A stretch of DNA of 64,000 bases from Megaustenia siamemsis (taxonomy: Eukaryota > Mollusca > Gastropoda > Stylommatophora > Ariophantidae), in assembly GCA_032433765.1 (NCBI GenBank), contig JAVIAB010000073.1, positions 69,483,087 to 69,547,086 on the forward strand, read 5' to 3'. The first letter of the stretch is position 1. Each line of letters opens with the position of its first letter. The notes beneath the pieces are model-generated. The model ran no database searches and was not told where the DNA came from. It was given only the letters and a program-made list of their open reading frames with translations. Position numbers and translations under genes: made by a program. This document shows positions 9,840 through 19,889 of this stretch, one piece after another.

Positions 9840-10498
9840 TATCTATAGTTGTTAGTACGAGCTTAGTATTTTTAGTATCTGCTAGAAGTCGCCGCAATTC
9901 TGCTCGTTCTTTTCGAGATGTGATGACATCGTTCTCCCGAAGGTTTTTATTGAAACTGTTCCGGTCTTTTCAGTGGAAGAGCCACCCAACTGTTCTTTGA
10001 GGTCCTTGCAGACCGCATTCTGTTTCTGAGTCAGAACCCAGATCGACTTTGAAGCATGACTGCCACTAAATGCTAGCTTGGAATGCATGTCCTTTTTCTT
10101 CGCGATGGCTTTCGAAGCCGAACAGTCATCGATGATGTAAAGGGTGGGCTGTCCGTGGAATATGTCATATAAATCCCGCAGGCAATCGTGTGGCCGTTCG
10201 CTTGGGTCCAAGACATACACTTTATGATCTGACCACACACACGGCCTAGCGCGGTAGGTTTCGTTATATTTCAAAGTTGGGCAGAGGATCACTAAGTAAT
10301 ATCACTATATTAATTTTTTAAAATCCCTTGTAGGATCCCTCCAAGAGATCCAGGGTGAATATTGTTTTTCCACACCCAGTCTGACCGCACACTATCGTGG
10401 AATGTGACATCATTGGGTCCAAATCTACTACATTTGTACTGGAAGACAGCTTCGGCGTATCGCCCATTCAAAAAGTGCATATGAGCGTCCATGATCAC
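9840..10498 (-). pseudogene. Viral-type packaging ATPase (A32/FtsK-HerA-like), frameshifted
   Basis: A P-loop NTPase remnant in several frames. The Walker A motif GQTGCGKT is coded at 10363-10386. The next segment is a 136-codon frame from 10292 that holds the Walker B motif TLYIIDDCSA (Asp-Asp at 10125-10136) and, about 30 residues on, LAFSGSHASKSIWVLTQK. This spacing and the VLTQ sensor strand match packaging ATPases of Polintons, adintoviruses and related DNA viruses, which drive DNA into capsids. The C-terminal part continues in another frame near 9960-9840. At least three frame changes and a disrupted stretch near 10293-10330 show it is dead. Companion ORF remnants lie downstream on the same strand. 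Confidence 0.6.
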
Positions 10499-10539
10499 AA
10501 AGACATATATTCAAAACACCATCGCCTTCTCCCTCGTTT

Positions 10540-10738
10540 GGTCATTTGAAGCACCTCGCTATTTGAAGCACCTCGCTATTTGAAGCACCTCGCTATTTGA
10601 AGCACCTCGCTATTTGAAGCACCTCGCTATTTGAAGCACCTCGCTATTTGAAGCACTTCGCTATTTGAAGCACCTCGCTATTTGAAGCACCTCGCTATTT
10701 GAAGCACCTCGCTATTTGAAGCACCTCGCTATTTGAAT
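10540..10738 (+). repeat. Minisatellite, unit 17 bp, about 12 copies
   Basis: Head-to-tail ATTTGAAGCACCTCGCT with almost no variation, which suggests recent expansion. It lies just upstream (in minus sense) of the ATPase remnant. Confidence 0.95.
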
Positions 10739-10786
10739 ATCCTCGCTACCATTCCCTACTCGCCGCCGCTACCAGACAGTCGGTCA

Positions 10787-10890
10787 TCCTTGCTGCATGG
10801 CAAGCCATAGCGTATACTCAGTGGTCTGGTACTCGGCGAGGGACACATCAGCTAATTCAAGGTCTTTGGCTATCACCGCTCCAAACCGAC
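10787..10890 (-). other. Coding-looking patch upstream of the ATPase
   Basis: A minus-strand frame reads GAVIAKDLELADVSLAEYQT and on to WLAMQQG with no stop, then stops. The composition is protein-like and the orientation matches the ATPase. Too short to assign. Confidence 0.25.
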
Positions 10891-10976
10891 TTCCGATGCA
10901 GCTGCCCTAGACCGCCTGCCTGAAAGTATTTCCGAACCTCGACCCATTGTTGATAGGTCTTCGTGGTACTCCCCAC

Positions 10977-11235
10977 AGGTAATTCTAATTGGTGAGCCCG
11001 ACAGGTAATTCTAAATGGTGAGCCCTACAGGTAATTCTAAATGGTGAGCCCTACAGGTAATTCTAATTGGTGAGCCCTACAGGTAATTCTAATTGGTGAG
11101 CCCTACAGGTAATTCTAATTGGTGAGCCCTACAGGTAATTCTAATTGGTGAGCCCTACAGGTAATTCTAAATGGTGAGCCCGACAGGTAATTCTAATTGG
11201 TGAGCCCCACAGGTAATTCTAAATGGTGAGCCGCG
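10977..11235 (+). repeat. Minisatellite, unit 26 bp, about 10 copies
   Basis: Unit AGGTAATTCTAATTGGTGAG plus CCCTAC, with A/T and C/G variants. It ends at a GC-rich stretch. Confidence 0.95.
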
Positions 11236-12387
11236 GGTTCACATTTTGTGATAGCCCCGTGGCTCCGCGGGGGAGATAAAGGGGGTTGCGGCGCCCAGGG
11301 CGCCGGAGACTTTGTCGGTACGGCAAGGCAAACGGAGTTCTCCAGAAGTGCTGGATGGGAGGGATGTTAGAATGATATTGCTGGGGTGCCCAGATTGGAA
11401 ACGAACGGTGAAAACAAAAACCGGGGGGGGGGGGGGAGTTGGTATAAATCCCATATTTACAACCTACTTAGCGTTATCCGCTGTCCTCATTTGTCAACTG
11501 TCAAGAGATGTCGAGTTTTCAGCTAATACACAGGTGTGTAGTGTAAGAGAGATGTCTGGGTTATGCTGTGTGAAAAGATATATAGTAAAAATGTTAACGG
11601 AGAAAGCTCCTAGTTACGACTAGACTATGAGGTATATGTGCTATGTTTTGATGGCTTTATTTCTACCATCTGAACGCTTTTGGGCAATGTTTTCAGCACT
11701 AATCCATACCGCTTTTCTTTCATAAGGAAGAGAATGTCCTTTAAGACTGGGTGAACTAGTCAAAGGGTCGGGAGGAATAAACTCGACTTCGTGACTTCTG
11801 TAGACCATTTCACTACAATTAATGAAAAAGTCGAATTTTCTTCACCGATGCTACGTAGTTCGTACATTTCAGCTGAAACCATTTTCAGTGCTTTCGCTAG
11901 TGTGTGTCGGGTATACTTCATACTTCGGAACATGCTGAGGAAGGAATCTGAGCTCTGTAGAGTTACCTGTTGTACAATGATGATCGTGTGTCGACTAAAC
12001 CAAAGAGACATATGTTATTGTTTTCTTTAACTTATCATAGAGTGCATTTTCTATGGGCATAAACGATTGCTGGTTTTAAACGTTAAAGATGAGAGATTCG
12101 GATTTGTTTGAATCTTTAACTACACTTGTCCATGTAATCTAATCCATTTTTATTTTCATCCTTTCTTTCAGGTGAATCATCCTTAGGACACACTGACATG
12201 GCGAGTCTTAACTGGGATTGCGGTTTAACAAAAGTAATTATTTGGCTTATATTTTATATTTTTATGCACACAATTTCAATCTCTTTCACTAACATGTGTT
12301 TTTAAAATTTGTTTTCTGTATTTTCGTTTATTTTCTTTCTTCTAATTTTCCTTTTTTTTCATTTATTTCTTTCCAGTATTTGTTCCT
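11236..12387. other. Unique spacer without a recognised gene
   Basis: Begins GC-rich (11240-11340) and includes a G-run near 11422-11437; the rest is AT-rich. ORFs up to 103 codons on either strand lack domains. A patch at 11745-11800 (GGGTGAAC...CGTGACTTCTG) faintly resembles the SINE body seen at 34075, too weak to call. Confidence 0.35.
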
Positions 12388-12842
12388 TAGAAACTAGAAA
12401 AAGAGTTCTTAAATGTTACGAAGAGCCAGTCTTAACATATGGATGCGAATCATGGGCAATAGGACAACAGACAAGAAAATCACTGGAGTCTGTAGAAATG
12501 TGGTTTTACAGAAGAATGTTGAGAGTACCATGGACAACTAAGAAGAGTAATGAAGATGTTCTGAGAGAGGTCAAAGCAAAAAGAGAGCTAATTTCCAATG
12601 TTAGGAAGAAACAATCATCATTTTTTGGGCCATATAATGAGAAGAGAACAACTGGAATATATTGTAACAACTGGAAAAATTGAGGGACGAAGAGATAGAG
12701 GGAAGCAAAGAGAAAAAGTAACAGACAGCTGAAGAGAATGGCTTGGCAGAAGGTCAACAACAGAAATGATAAATAGCTGCCGAGATCTAAAGTTGTGGAG
12801 AGACATGATCACCTACGCCAGCAGGCCCGGTACTTGATGATG
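12388..12842 (+). mobile_element. NLR-B 3' fragment
   Basis: Codes the C-terminal part of a non-LTR polyprotein: LETRKRVLKCYEEPVLTYGC, SWAIGQQTRKSLESVEMWFY and RRMLRVPWTTKKSNEDVL, then frames break. It ends CATGATCACCTACGCCAGCA ... GTACTTGATGATGATT, the family terminus. Homologous to 28145-28632, 40295-41565 and 47036-47657 (reverse). 5' truncated at about 12388. Confidence 0.8.
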
Positions 12843-13369
12843 ATTCCTTCCTTCCTGTCTTGCACCAACCTCTTCCTATCCTATCTGTCTTTCTTTTTCT
12901 AGTTATTACTTTGTTGGTGTATGTGTGTGCACACGAGCTGTATAAAGGGCGAGTGGGTGGTAGAGTTGATTGTAGCAGGTGTTATCACAGCTGGTCGTTG
13001 ATCCTCTCCGGGTTAATTTATCATAACATAACTGTTGACATAACAGTGAGAGATCAAAACTGATTATAACGCAGCATGCGACACACGGTCCCTATCAAAA
13101 ATAACATAAATGCTGTAAAGTTTTTCTTTTTGTTTTCCTATTTCACTCTTACCTGCTTTATTTTGTTATTTTTTAAATTTAAAAAAAAATGTTATTATTG
13201 TTTCCTTTCTTCTGTATCTCTTTTTTTCTGGTTATAACAACAAAAAACACCAACGAGGAAGTTATCAGCGAGGCCAACACAGAAATAAAGCTTATAAAAA
13301 TATCAAAAAAAAAAGATAAACAATCGACATGTTTAACGCACGTCTTGAGAAGAGGAGAATTATAATACT

Positions 13370-13545
13370 TGGTTACAACTGCCAAAATACAGGGAAAGGG
13401 AGATCGTGGACGACAAAGAGAGAAAATAGCTTGGTGTCATGGCTCGGTAAACAATAAACAACAGACCTGAAACGATGTATCCACGAATTATGGAAGGACA
13501 TGATTGCCTGCGCCAGCTGGCATGGCACATGATGAAAATCTTCTT
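13370..13545 (+). mobile_element. NLR-B 3'-end fragment
   Basis: Short degenerate tail with GAAGGACATGATTGCCTGCG and GGCATGGCACATGATGA, aligning to the 3' end of NLR-B. No intact frame. Confidence 0.55.
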
Positions 13546-13689
13546 GATTTTGATGATACAGGCAAATGAAATACACGATTTTTGGAAGGTGTGCAATTAT
13601 TGAAAACAATATTTTAAATAAAACTCAGCAGTTGAATAATTGGATTTTCTCGGCACATGCACAGTCAATCAATAATAAACAATTCCTGG

Positions 13690-15455
13690 ACAAAACAAAT
13701 TAACTAACAGAACTAACTATATACAACAAACTAACGAACATAGCTAACTACCTAACTAACTGAACTAAATCAACTAACACGATAAATATAACTAACTAAC
13801 GTAACTTAACTAACCAACAAACTAAGTTTCTAAACTAACCTAATAAAACTAACGTAACTTAACTAACCAACAAACTAAGCTTCTAAACTAACATAATAAA
13901 ACTAACAAACTAACTAACTAGCAAACAAACTAACCAACCAAACAAACTAACTAATTAACAGAACTAACTAAACTAACTTATAATAAATTAACTGAATTAA
14001 TTAACAGAATTAACTGAACTGACTAACTAAATAAAATAAATAAACATACCAAACTAAGTATACCAATCAAATTATTTAACTAAATAACTAAATTAATTAA
14101 CTAAACTAATTAATTAAACTAAATAACTGAACTAAATAACTGAACTAATTAACTGAACTAAATAACTGAACTAAATAACTGAACTAATTAACTGAACTAA
14201 ATAACTGAACTAATTAAGTGAAATAAATAAGTGAACTAATTAACTAAACTAAATAACTGAACTAATTAACTGAACTAAATAACTGAACTAATTAACTGAA
14301 CTAAATAACTGAACTAATTAACCAAATTAAATAACTAAACTAAATAACTAAACTAATTCTTCTTCTACCTTTCAGCTCCCTGTGGAGCATAGGTCTTCAA
14401 CAAACACTTTCCAAGTCGTTCTGTTTTTTTGCCATTCTTTAAAGATCATTCCATGTCTTCCTCATCATCTTCATCTCTGCTTCTATCTGTCTTCTCCAAG
14501 AATTCTTTGATCTTCCTCTTTGTCTTTTCCCCTGGGGATTCCAAAAAAGGGCATGTTGTGTAATACTCTCAGTTGGCTTCTGCAGTGTGTGTCGTATCCT
14601 GCGCCATCGTCTTCGCTGTATCTCTTTATGCACAGGTATTTGACTGGTACATTTCCATAATTCTATGTTGATGATGTTGTCCTGCCATTTCCATCCTTTT
14701 ATTCTGCGTAAGCATCCATTAATGAATGTCTTTATCTTCATGATTGTAAATGTTGTTGTTCTCCATGTTTCACAGCCATATAATAGGACTGACTTAATAA
14801 TTGAGTTGAAAATTTTTATTTTGTATTTAACCTAATTTCTTTGGACTTCCATATGTTTCCCTAAACATGTGTTAACTAAACTAAATAACTAGACTAATTA
14901 ACTAAACTAAATAACTAGACTAATTAACTAAACTAAATAACTAAACTAAATAACTGGACTAGTTAACTAAACTAAATAACTAGACTAATTAACTAAACTA
15001 AATAACTAGACTAATTAACTAAACTAAATAACTGGACTAGTTAACTAAACTAAATAACTAGACTAATTAACTAAACTAAATAACTAAACTAAATAACTGG
15101 ACTAGTTAACTAAACTAAATAACTAGACTAATTAACTAAATTAAATAACTAAACTAAATAACTGGACTAGTTAACTAAACTAAATAACTAGACTAATTAA
15201 CTAAACTAAATAACTAGACTAATTAACTAAACTAAATAACTAGACTAATTAACTAAACTAAATAACTGGACTAGTTAACTAAACTAAATAACTAGACTAA
15301 TTAACTAAACTAAATAACTAGACTAGTTAACTAAACTAAATAGCTAGACTAATTAACTAAACTAAATAACTAGACTAATTAACTAAACTAAATAACTAGA
15401 CTAATTAACTAAACTAAATAACTAGACTAAATAACTGGACTAGTTAACTAAAGTA
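13690..15455 (+). repeat. AACTAA-rich satellite, split by an NLR-D insertion
   Basis: Left part (13690-14357) is an irregular AACTAA-type array that becomes more regular toward 14357 (CTGAACTAAATAACTGAACT). Right part (14873-15455) is a regular 26-bp array, TAACTAGACTAATTAACTAA plus ACTAAA, with GGACTAGTTAAC variants. The two halves carry different consensus variants. Confidence 0.92.
14358..14872 (-). mobile_element. NLR-D 3' fragment inside the satellite
   Basis: Minus-strand frame (14741-14439) reads MKIKTFINGCLRRIKGWKWQ, then ELWKCTSQIPVHKEIQRRRW and GKRQRGRSKNSWRRQIEAEM, the usual C-terminal end of a non-LTR polyprotein. The 3' end is AGGTAGAAGAAGAA. It is bounded on both sides by satellite repeats, so it entered the array. 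The same family is at 21276-21609 and 57237-57457. Confidence 0.8.
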
Positions 15456-16094
15456 ACTTTTAACGATCTTTGTGTTTTTGTTATAGTGTTCTTGTTAACA
15501 TAAAAAGAGCTTGTTATGGCAGTATCTGTTGTTTGGTTATCTTTTTGATCATTTGATAATTGTTTATCTATCTTGTTAATTTGTACTTTAATTTCATCTA
15601 TAGAGACAGATATAATTCGTTGTTTTGAACAAAATATATTATGACATCCACGCATGGTTTGACAACATGCCTCTGGTTCAAGCAACGCGTTCTAAAAGTA
15701 ACCTTACTTTAACGTTACCTTGTAGAGGCTTTCGGTGGTGTTTATCACAAGTAACTTCCGTGATGGTAATTATGTTCTTTGTCAATATGTATGTATATAT
15801 AATACTAACTTGAGATAATTTTGTTCAGAATCTAAAATGTATATCACAAAATCTCTAAACGAACTGTTTTAATCTAACTACTTCACTCCTAACTTACTGT
15901 TTGAAGCAGTTTCTTAAATTAGTCTGACTTTTCATTCTTGCTGTTGCTTCTGAATTCTTCGAGGGAACTCCTTATCTAACTAACTCCTAATACTACACTC
16001 TGCCCTGTGGCAGGTACTCTACTCTCGTCTACTATTTTGCTCTCGTCTACTATTTCTGCCTTTTTTTATGTATATCTCTTTATTGCATCGTTAC
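15456..16094. other. AT-rich unique spacer
   Basis: No gene recognised. ORFs of 60-80 codons have no domain. It ends at the target site of the NLR-1 copy. Confidence 0.35.
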
Positions 16095-17158
16095 ATTCAA
16101 TATTACACCTGTGTAGCAATGAGGTATCTTCTTGACTTTCCAACCATGGATGACAGAATCAAGATCTGGAGAGCACGAGCATACCTGAAGATTAGTACAG
16201 ATACAGAGCATCCATTGCACCACGTGCTCAACACAGAGAAAGGTACCAGGCTAAAAAGAGGCAAATTATGGGTGGGCCGGGCAGAAGATGTCATCAAACA
16301 GGTCTGTGGGCTTACCAATATCAGCGTTGGTGAGGAGTGGATACCGGTGCCTACGTCATTCAAGGGGACTTTCTCATGTATTGTCACACTCGACAGGAAA
16401 AGTAGGGAACAGAACCCGGTCGTGGTTACTGCTGAGGTCAAAGGTCTCATCTGCGATAATACCGATGAGAAAGATGCAGTCATCTATACAGACGGATCTG
16501 TAAGACGACACGAAAGAAGTGCATGGGCATTTACAGCACGCTCGGCAGGCAGAATAGCCAAGGAAGACAGTGGTGCATACGCCATGACCACGAGTAGCAT
16601 GACAATGGAGGTGATGGCAGTGACCAAGGCATTCAAATGGTTAGAGTCACAAGACTACATCCACGCATGTATACTGAGTGATTCGATGAGCATGATAAAA
16701 AAAGTGGAGGCGGGCTTTGTACGCATGCAATGGGTAGAGTCGTTGCAGAAATTCAAAATACGTAAGGTCACCTTTGTCTATGTCCCTGGACATGCGGGAG
16801 TAAGGGGAAATGAGAGAGCGGACAGGTTGGCTAGCTGCGCTGTCGTTGAGGACGGGCAACCGATGGATCGGGCGGAAATCATAAATGCCCTTCGAGATGT
16901 GGGAAGAGCACAGGACTTCGACAAACACAGATCAACGTCACTTCTTCGGATGATGGAAATGGGAGTTAAGATGGGCACGGTCAGAAATGAGAAACTTGGT
17001 GGCCGTGTAAGAAGACTTATCAACCAACATAGAACTGGAGTCGTCAGTCGCTGGACACTGAGGGAATTGCTGAGGAGGGGATCTGAGCACCTATGGACAT
17101 GTTCGGAGTGCAATGATGATGACCCGCAAATAACTCAATAACTCAATTCAATATTACA
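16095..17158 (+). mobile_element. 5'-truncated NLR-1 copy with 13-bp TSD
   Basis: The element occupies 16108-17145. It codes the last part of the RT/RNase H protein, in frame from CVAMRYLLDFP to ITQ and stop at 17139-17141. RNase H catalytic residues are present (YTDGS, TMEVMA, LSDSMSM, GNERADRLA). About 8 of 343 residues differ from the copy at 2716-5022, and there is no frameshift. A perfect 13-bp duplication ATTCAATATTACA flanks it (16095-16107 and 17146-17158), the hallmark of target-primed insertion. The ORF start at 16068 is flanking DNA, not a natural start. Confidence 0.93.
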
Positions 17159-17235
17159 GTGCATGATAACATATTTTTCATGAAAAACATGAAATAACAT
17201 CTCTCACATTCCATCTATAACATTTCAAAGAAGAA

Positions 17236-17598
17236 AGAACATTTCATATTTATCTCTTTCGTTCACATACTTTCATTCTCAACAGTATAGCTTGTTTATT
17301 TTAGTTCCACCGGCAACGTTTATAGAAATAATGCACATTTGTTATTGTTTATCTCTTTCGTTCACATACTTTCATTCTCAACAGTATAGCTTGTTTATTT
17401 TAGTTCCACCGGCAACGTTTATAGAAATAATGCACATTTGTTATTGTTTATCTCTTTCGTTCACATACGTTCATTCTCAACAGTAAACTTGTTTATTTTA
17501 GTTCCACCGGCAACGTTTATAGAAATAATGCACATTTGTTATTGTTTATATCTTTCGTTCACATACTTTCATTCTCAACAGTAAACTTGTTTATTTTA
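17236..17598 (+). repeat. Satellite, unit 98-99 bp, about 3.7 copies
   Basis: Units contain CTTGTTTATTTTAGTTCCACC, GGCAACGTTTATAGAAATAA and TCTCTTTCGTTCACATAC. Period by position: 99, 98, 98. The last unit ends exactly where the next element's coding sequence terminates. Confidence 0.93.
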
Positions 17599-18779
17599 AG
17601 ACTAACATTGTTCTTTGATTACAAATTTGTAGGAAAAGATGGGAATTAAAATTCTTATATTCGTACATAGCCTGATTCCTGCAGGTCCATATTATATGTC
17701 TGTATTCTGATAGTAGTATAAGTAATTGTGTAAAGAGATCTTGTGTTGTTGTTTTTGGTAGTGTGTTGAGCATAATAGATCTGTACGTGTCGACTCTTTG
17801 TGTGGTGTGTGATTTTGGTGTGTGTTGCAGTTGCAGTGCCCTTCTTGCCGGTATGACTGTACTGCACCTATAGAATAGATGCTCTTCTGTTTCTCGAGTG
17901 TTTTGTCTGCAGAGGGGCATCTGTGGGTTGGCCTCGCTGTGATGGGTGTCATGTTATATATGAGTCTATATGTGACCTCCCTCACTTTGGGTGCGATTTT
18001 GGATTGTGGAGGTTTGAGAAGGTGCTGGTGTAGTCTGTGAGAAAGTACTTTTGGCCTCTCTTGATTCTGTGATGTAGTGGAGGTGCGTGTTGTTTAATTA
18101 GATGTTGTTTGTCCCTTGGTGTAATATACTGTCATGTCCTTGGATGGAACAATGTATACCCTGTAAACATGTTTTGTAATATGTGGGTGTGGTGCCGAAA
18201 TGGTGAGGCAATGAATTGTTAAGTTTTCTGAATCTGGTTAATCTCAGCCCCATGTTGTAGTGTGCAAAGGTGTGGTTGTTTGGTTGTTTGATGATGCGAC
18301 TTTTGTGATTTATTCTGAGAGTTTGTATTTGTGTTTGTATGTTCTGTAGTGAGATCCCTCACTGTCTTTTGTGCTGTATCAGCGTTTTTTGTTGTATGTT
18401 GTGTATTGTGTGGCCAAATACAAAGGTTCTTATCAGTTTGTTTATCTCTTTGATTGTTGATTGCGGTGGGTCGAAGACTGTGGCTGTGTAAATCAATTTG
18501 GGGAAGGTGTATGTGTTGACTATGATGCTCCGGCCAAAAATTGTTGATGTTTTGTATTTGTATCTCTGTAGCAAATCTGTTATCTTCGTGACTGGGTTTT
18601 GCCATGTTGGTTTGTGTGTTTTGTTTGGGTTGCATGGATATGTTATCCCGTACAGTTTTAAGTTGGTGACCGGTGTTAGCGCTTAGGTTAGCTGTGTTGT
18701 CCGATGTGTCCCATGAGCTTAATGGGCGAAAAGTCCTCAAAATCTGTCTCTCGGCCCTTTTTGTTTCCTGGAAAGGCAA
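17591..18779 (-). mobile_element. L1/Tx1-like non-LTR C-terminal fragment
   Basis: Minus strand, multiple frames. At 18574-18359 a frame includes FGRSIIVNTYTFPKLIYTAT and INKLIRTFVFG, resembling the post-RT region of L1/Tx1-type elements. At 17920-17591 MPLCRQNTRETEEHLFYRCS is a Cys/His zf-RVT-like motif, followed by YRHIIWTCRNQAMYEYKNF, then stop. The region between is frameshifted and low-complexity (Thr/Gln/Asn/His-rich). The 5' side is lost near 18780. Confidence 0.6.
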
Positions 18780-19889
18780 CGCCCATTCTTGGATAAAGGT
18801 GTGGTCTATCTGGGGATATTGCTAAGACTATCAACCTATTGGTTGCTTATTTGACCACAGCATGTCGCTTACTGTGAAGCCTCGACAGCATCTGTCAATC
18901 ACTCCAAATAGCTACAAGTATGCAAGCTGTCATTGGTCTCCTAGACCAACCTAAGTTTTCCTCTGAATTTACTTTGAGTTATAGACTCAAAACGTTTCCC
19001 ACCGCTGAACATCAAGATGTCCCGACGTCCGTGAGTCTCTTGATTACGTCTCTTGTCGGCGGCCTAACTCAGAATGTTCCAGGGCTGGACTAGCGATAAC
19101 AATCTCATATCAACAGGTGTCGGACACCTGTTCGTACGGAGTCCATCGTTATTCTTCGTTGAGTTACGTAGCTTCCCTGGCCAGTGGTGAAATCTATCTG
19201 GGATTAGCATTCAGGCTGAACACCTGGCGTCCCTTGCGAACGGTTTGATTGCTTGTCACGCCTCGGCGTCTGAATTCGGTGGACTAACTTACTCTTGCTA
19301 ATTCTTCTTAAGTTTACTTTGTCATTCTACGCCGACCTCAACTTATTCTTCCTCTCATGTTTGTCATATTCTTCTTCTGTTCTTCCTCTTTATCATTCCT
19401 GGGTCAGCTACATTATCACATTTTAAGGGATGAATTGGGATACTAATGGCAATGATCTGCTAACCTTTTTTTTTTTTTTTTTTTGTTAGAAAAAATATGA
19501 TTACATGTTAGAATATTAATGTAAGAATACTGATACATACAGATGTAAGAATACTGATATTAGGCATACTGATATTAGACATACTGATGTAAGAATACTG
19601 AAATTAGACATACTGATGTAAGAGTACTGATATTAGACATACTGATATAAGACATACTGATGTAATAATACTGATGTTAGACATAATGATATAAGAATAC
19701 CAATATTAGACTTATTATTTTTAACTTGATTGACATGTAACGCAAAATCTGTGCCAGACAAATAGATTCTTGTTAATGCTATTCTAGTAGTGAAATCAAT
19801 TTTGAAACCATTAATTACTTAGAGGTGCACGAACTTATTGTTAGTCTTTATCCAACTACAAATGTGTTTTTGAAATACATTTTTTTAAA
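18780..19889. other. Unique spacer with a perfect palindrome and a T-run
   Basis: No gene recognised. It has a perfect 10-bp-arm palindrome at 19112-19132 (arm AACAGGTGTC, 1-nt spacer) and a T-run near 19467-19485. Confidence 0.4.
19500..19720 (+). repeat. Degenerate short tandem repeat
   Basis: Irregular copies of motifs such as GTAAGAATACTGATATTAG and ACATACTGATGTAAG, 16-30 bp apart. Confidence 0.7.

Larger units (their letters stand above)
7234..10980 (-). mobile_element. Decayed virus-derived (Polinton/adintovirus-like) gene block
   Basis: Several minus-strand coding remnants lie in one orientation: a P-loop packaging-type ATPase (10498-9840), an ORF remnant at 9578-9349, a small acidic-to-basic ORF split by a TA microsatellite (8986-8650), and a Lys-rich remnant (7595-7234). 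A further coding-looking patch lies at about 10890-10787. Packaging ATPases of the A32/FtsK-HerA kind mark Polintons and related large DNA viruses integrated in animal genomes. No DNA polymerase, integrase or capsid gene and no terminal inverted repeats were recognised. The block is interrupted by a SINE, NLR-A and NLR-B fragments and minisatellites. The outer boundaries are guesses. Confidence 0.45.

Noticed and set aside
11745..11800. SINE body fragment
   Set aside because: Only scattered similarity to the SINE-A2 body; no head, tail or TSD.
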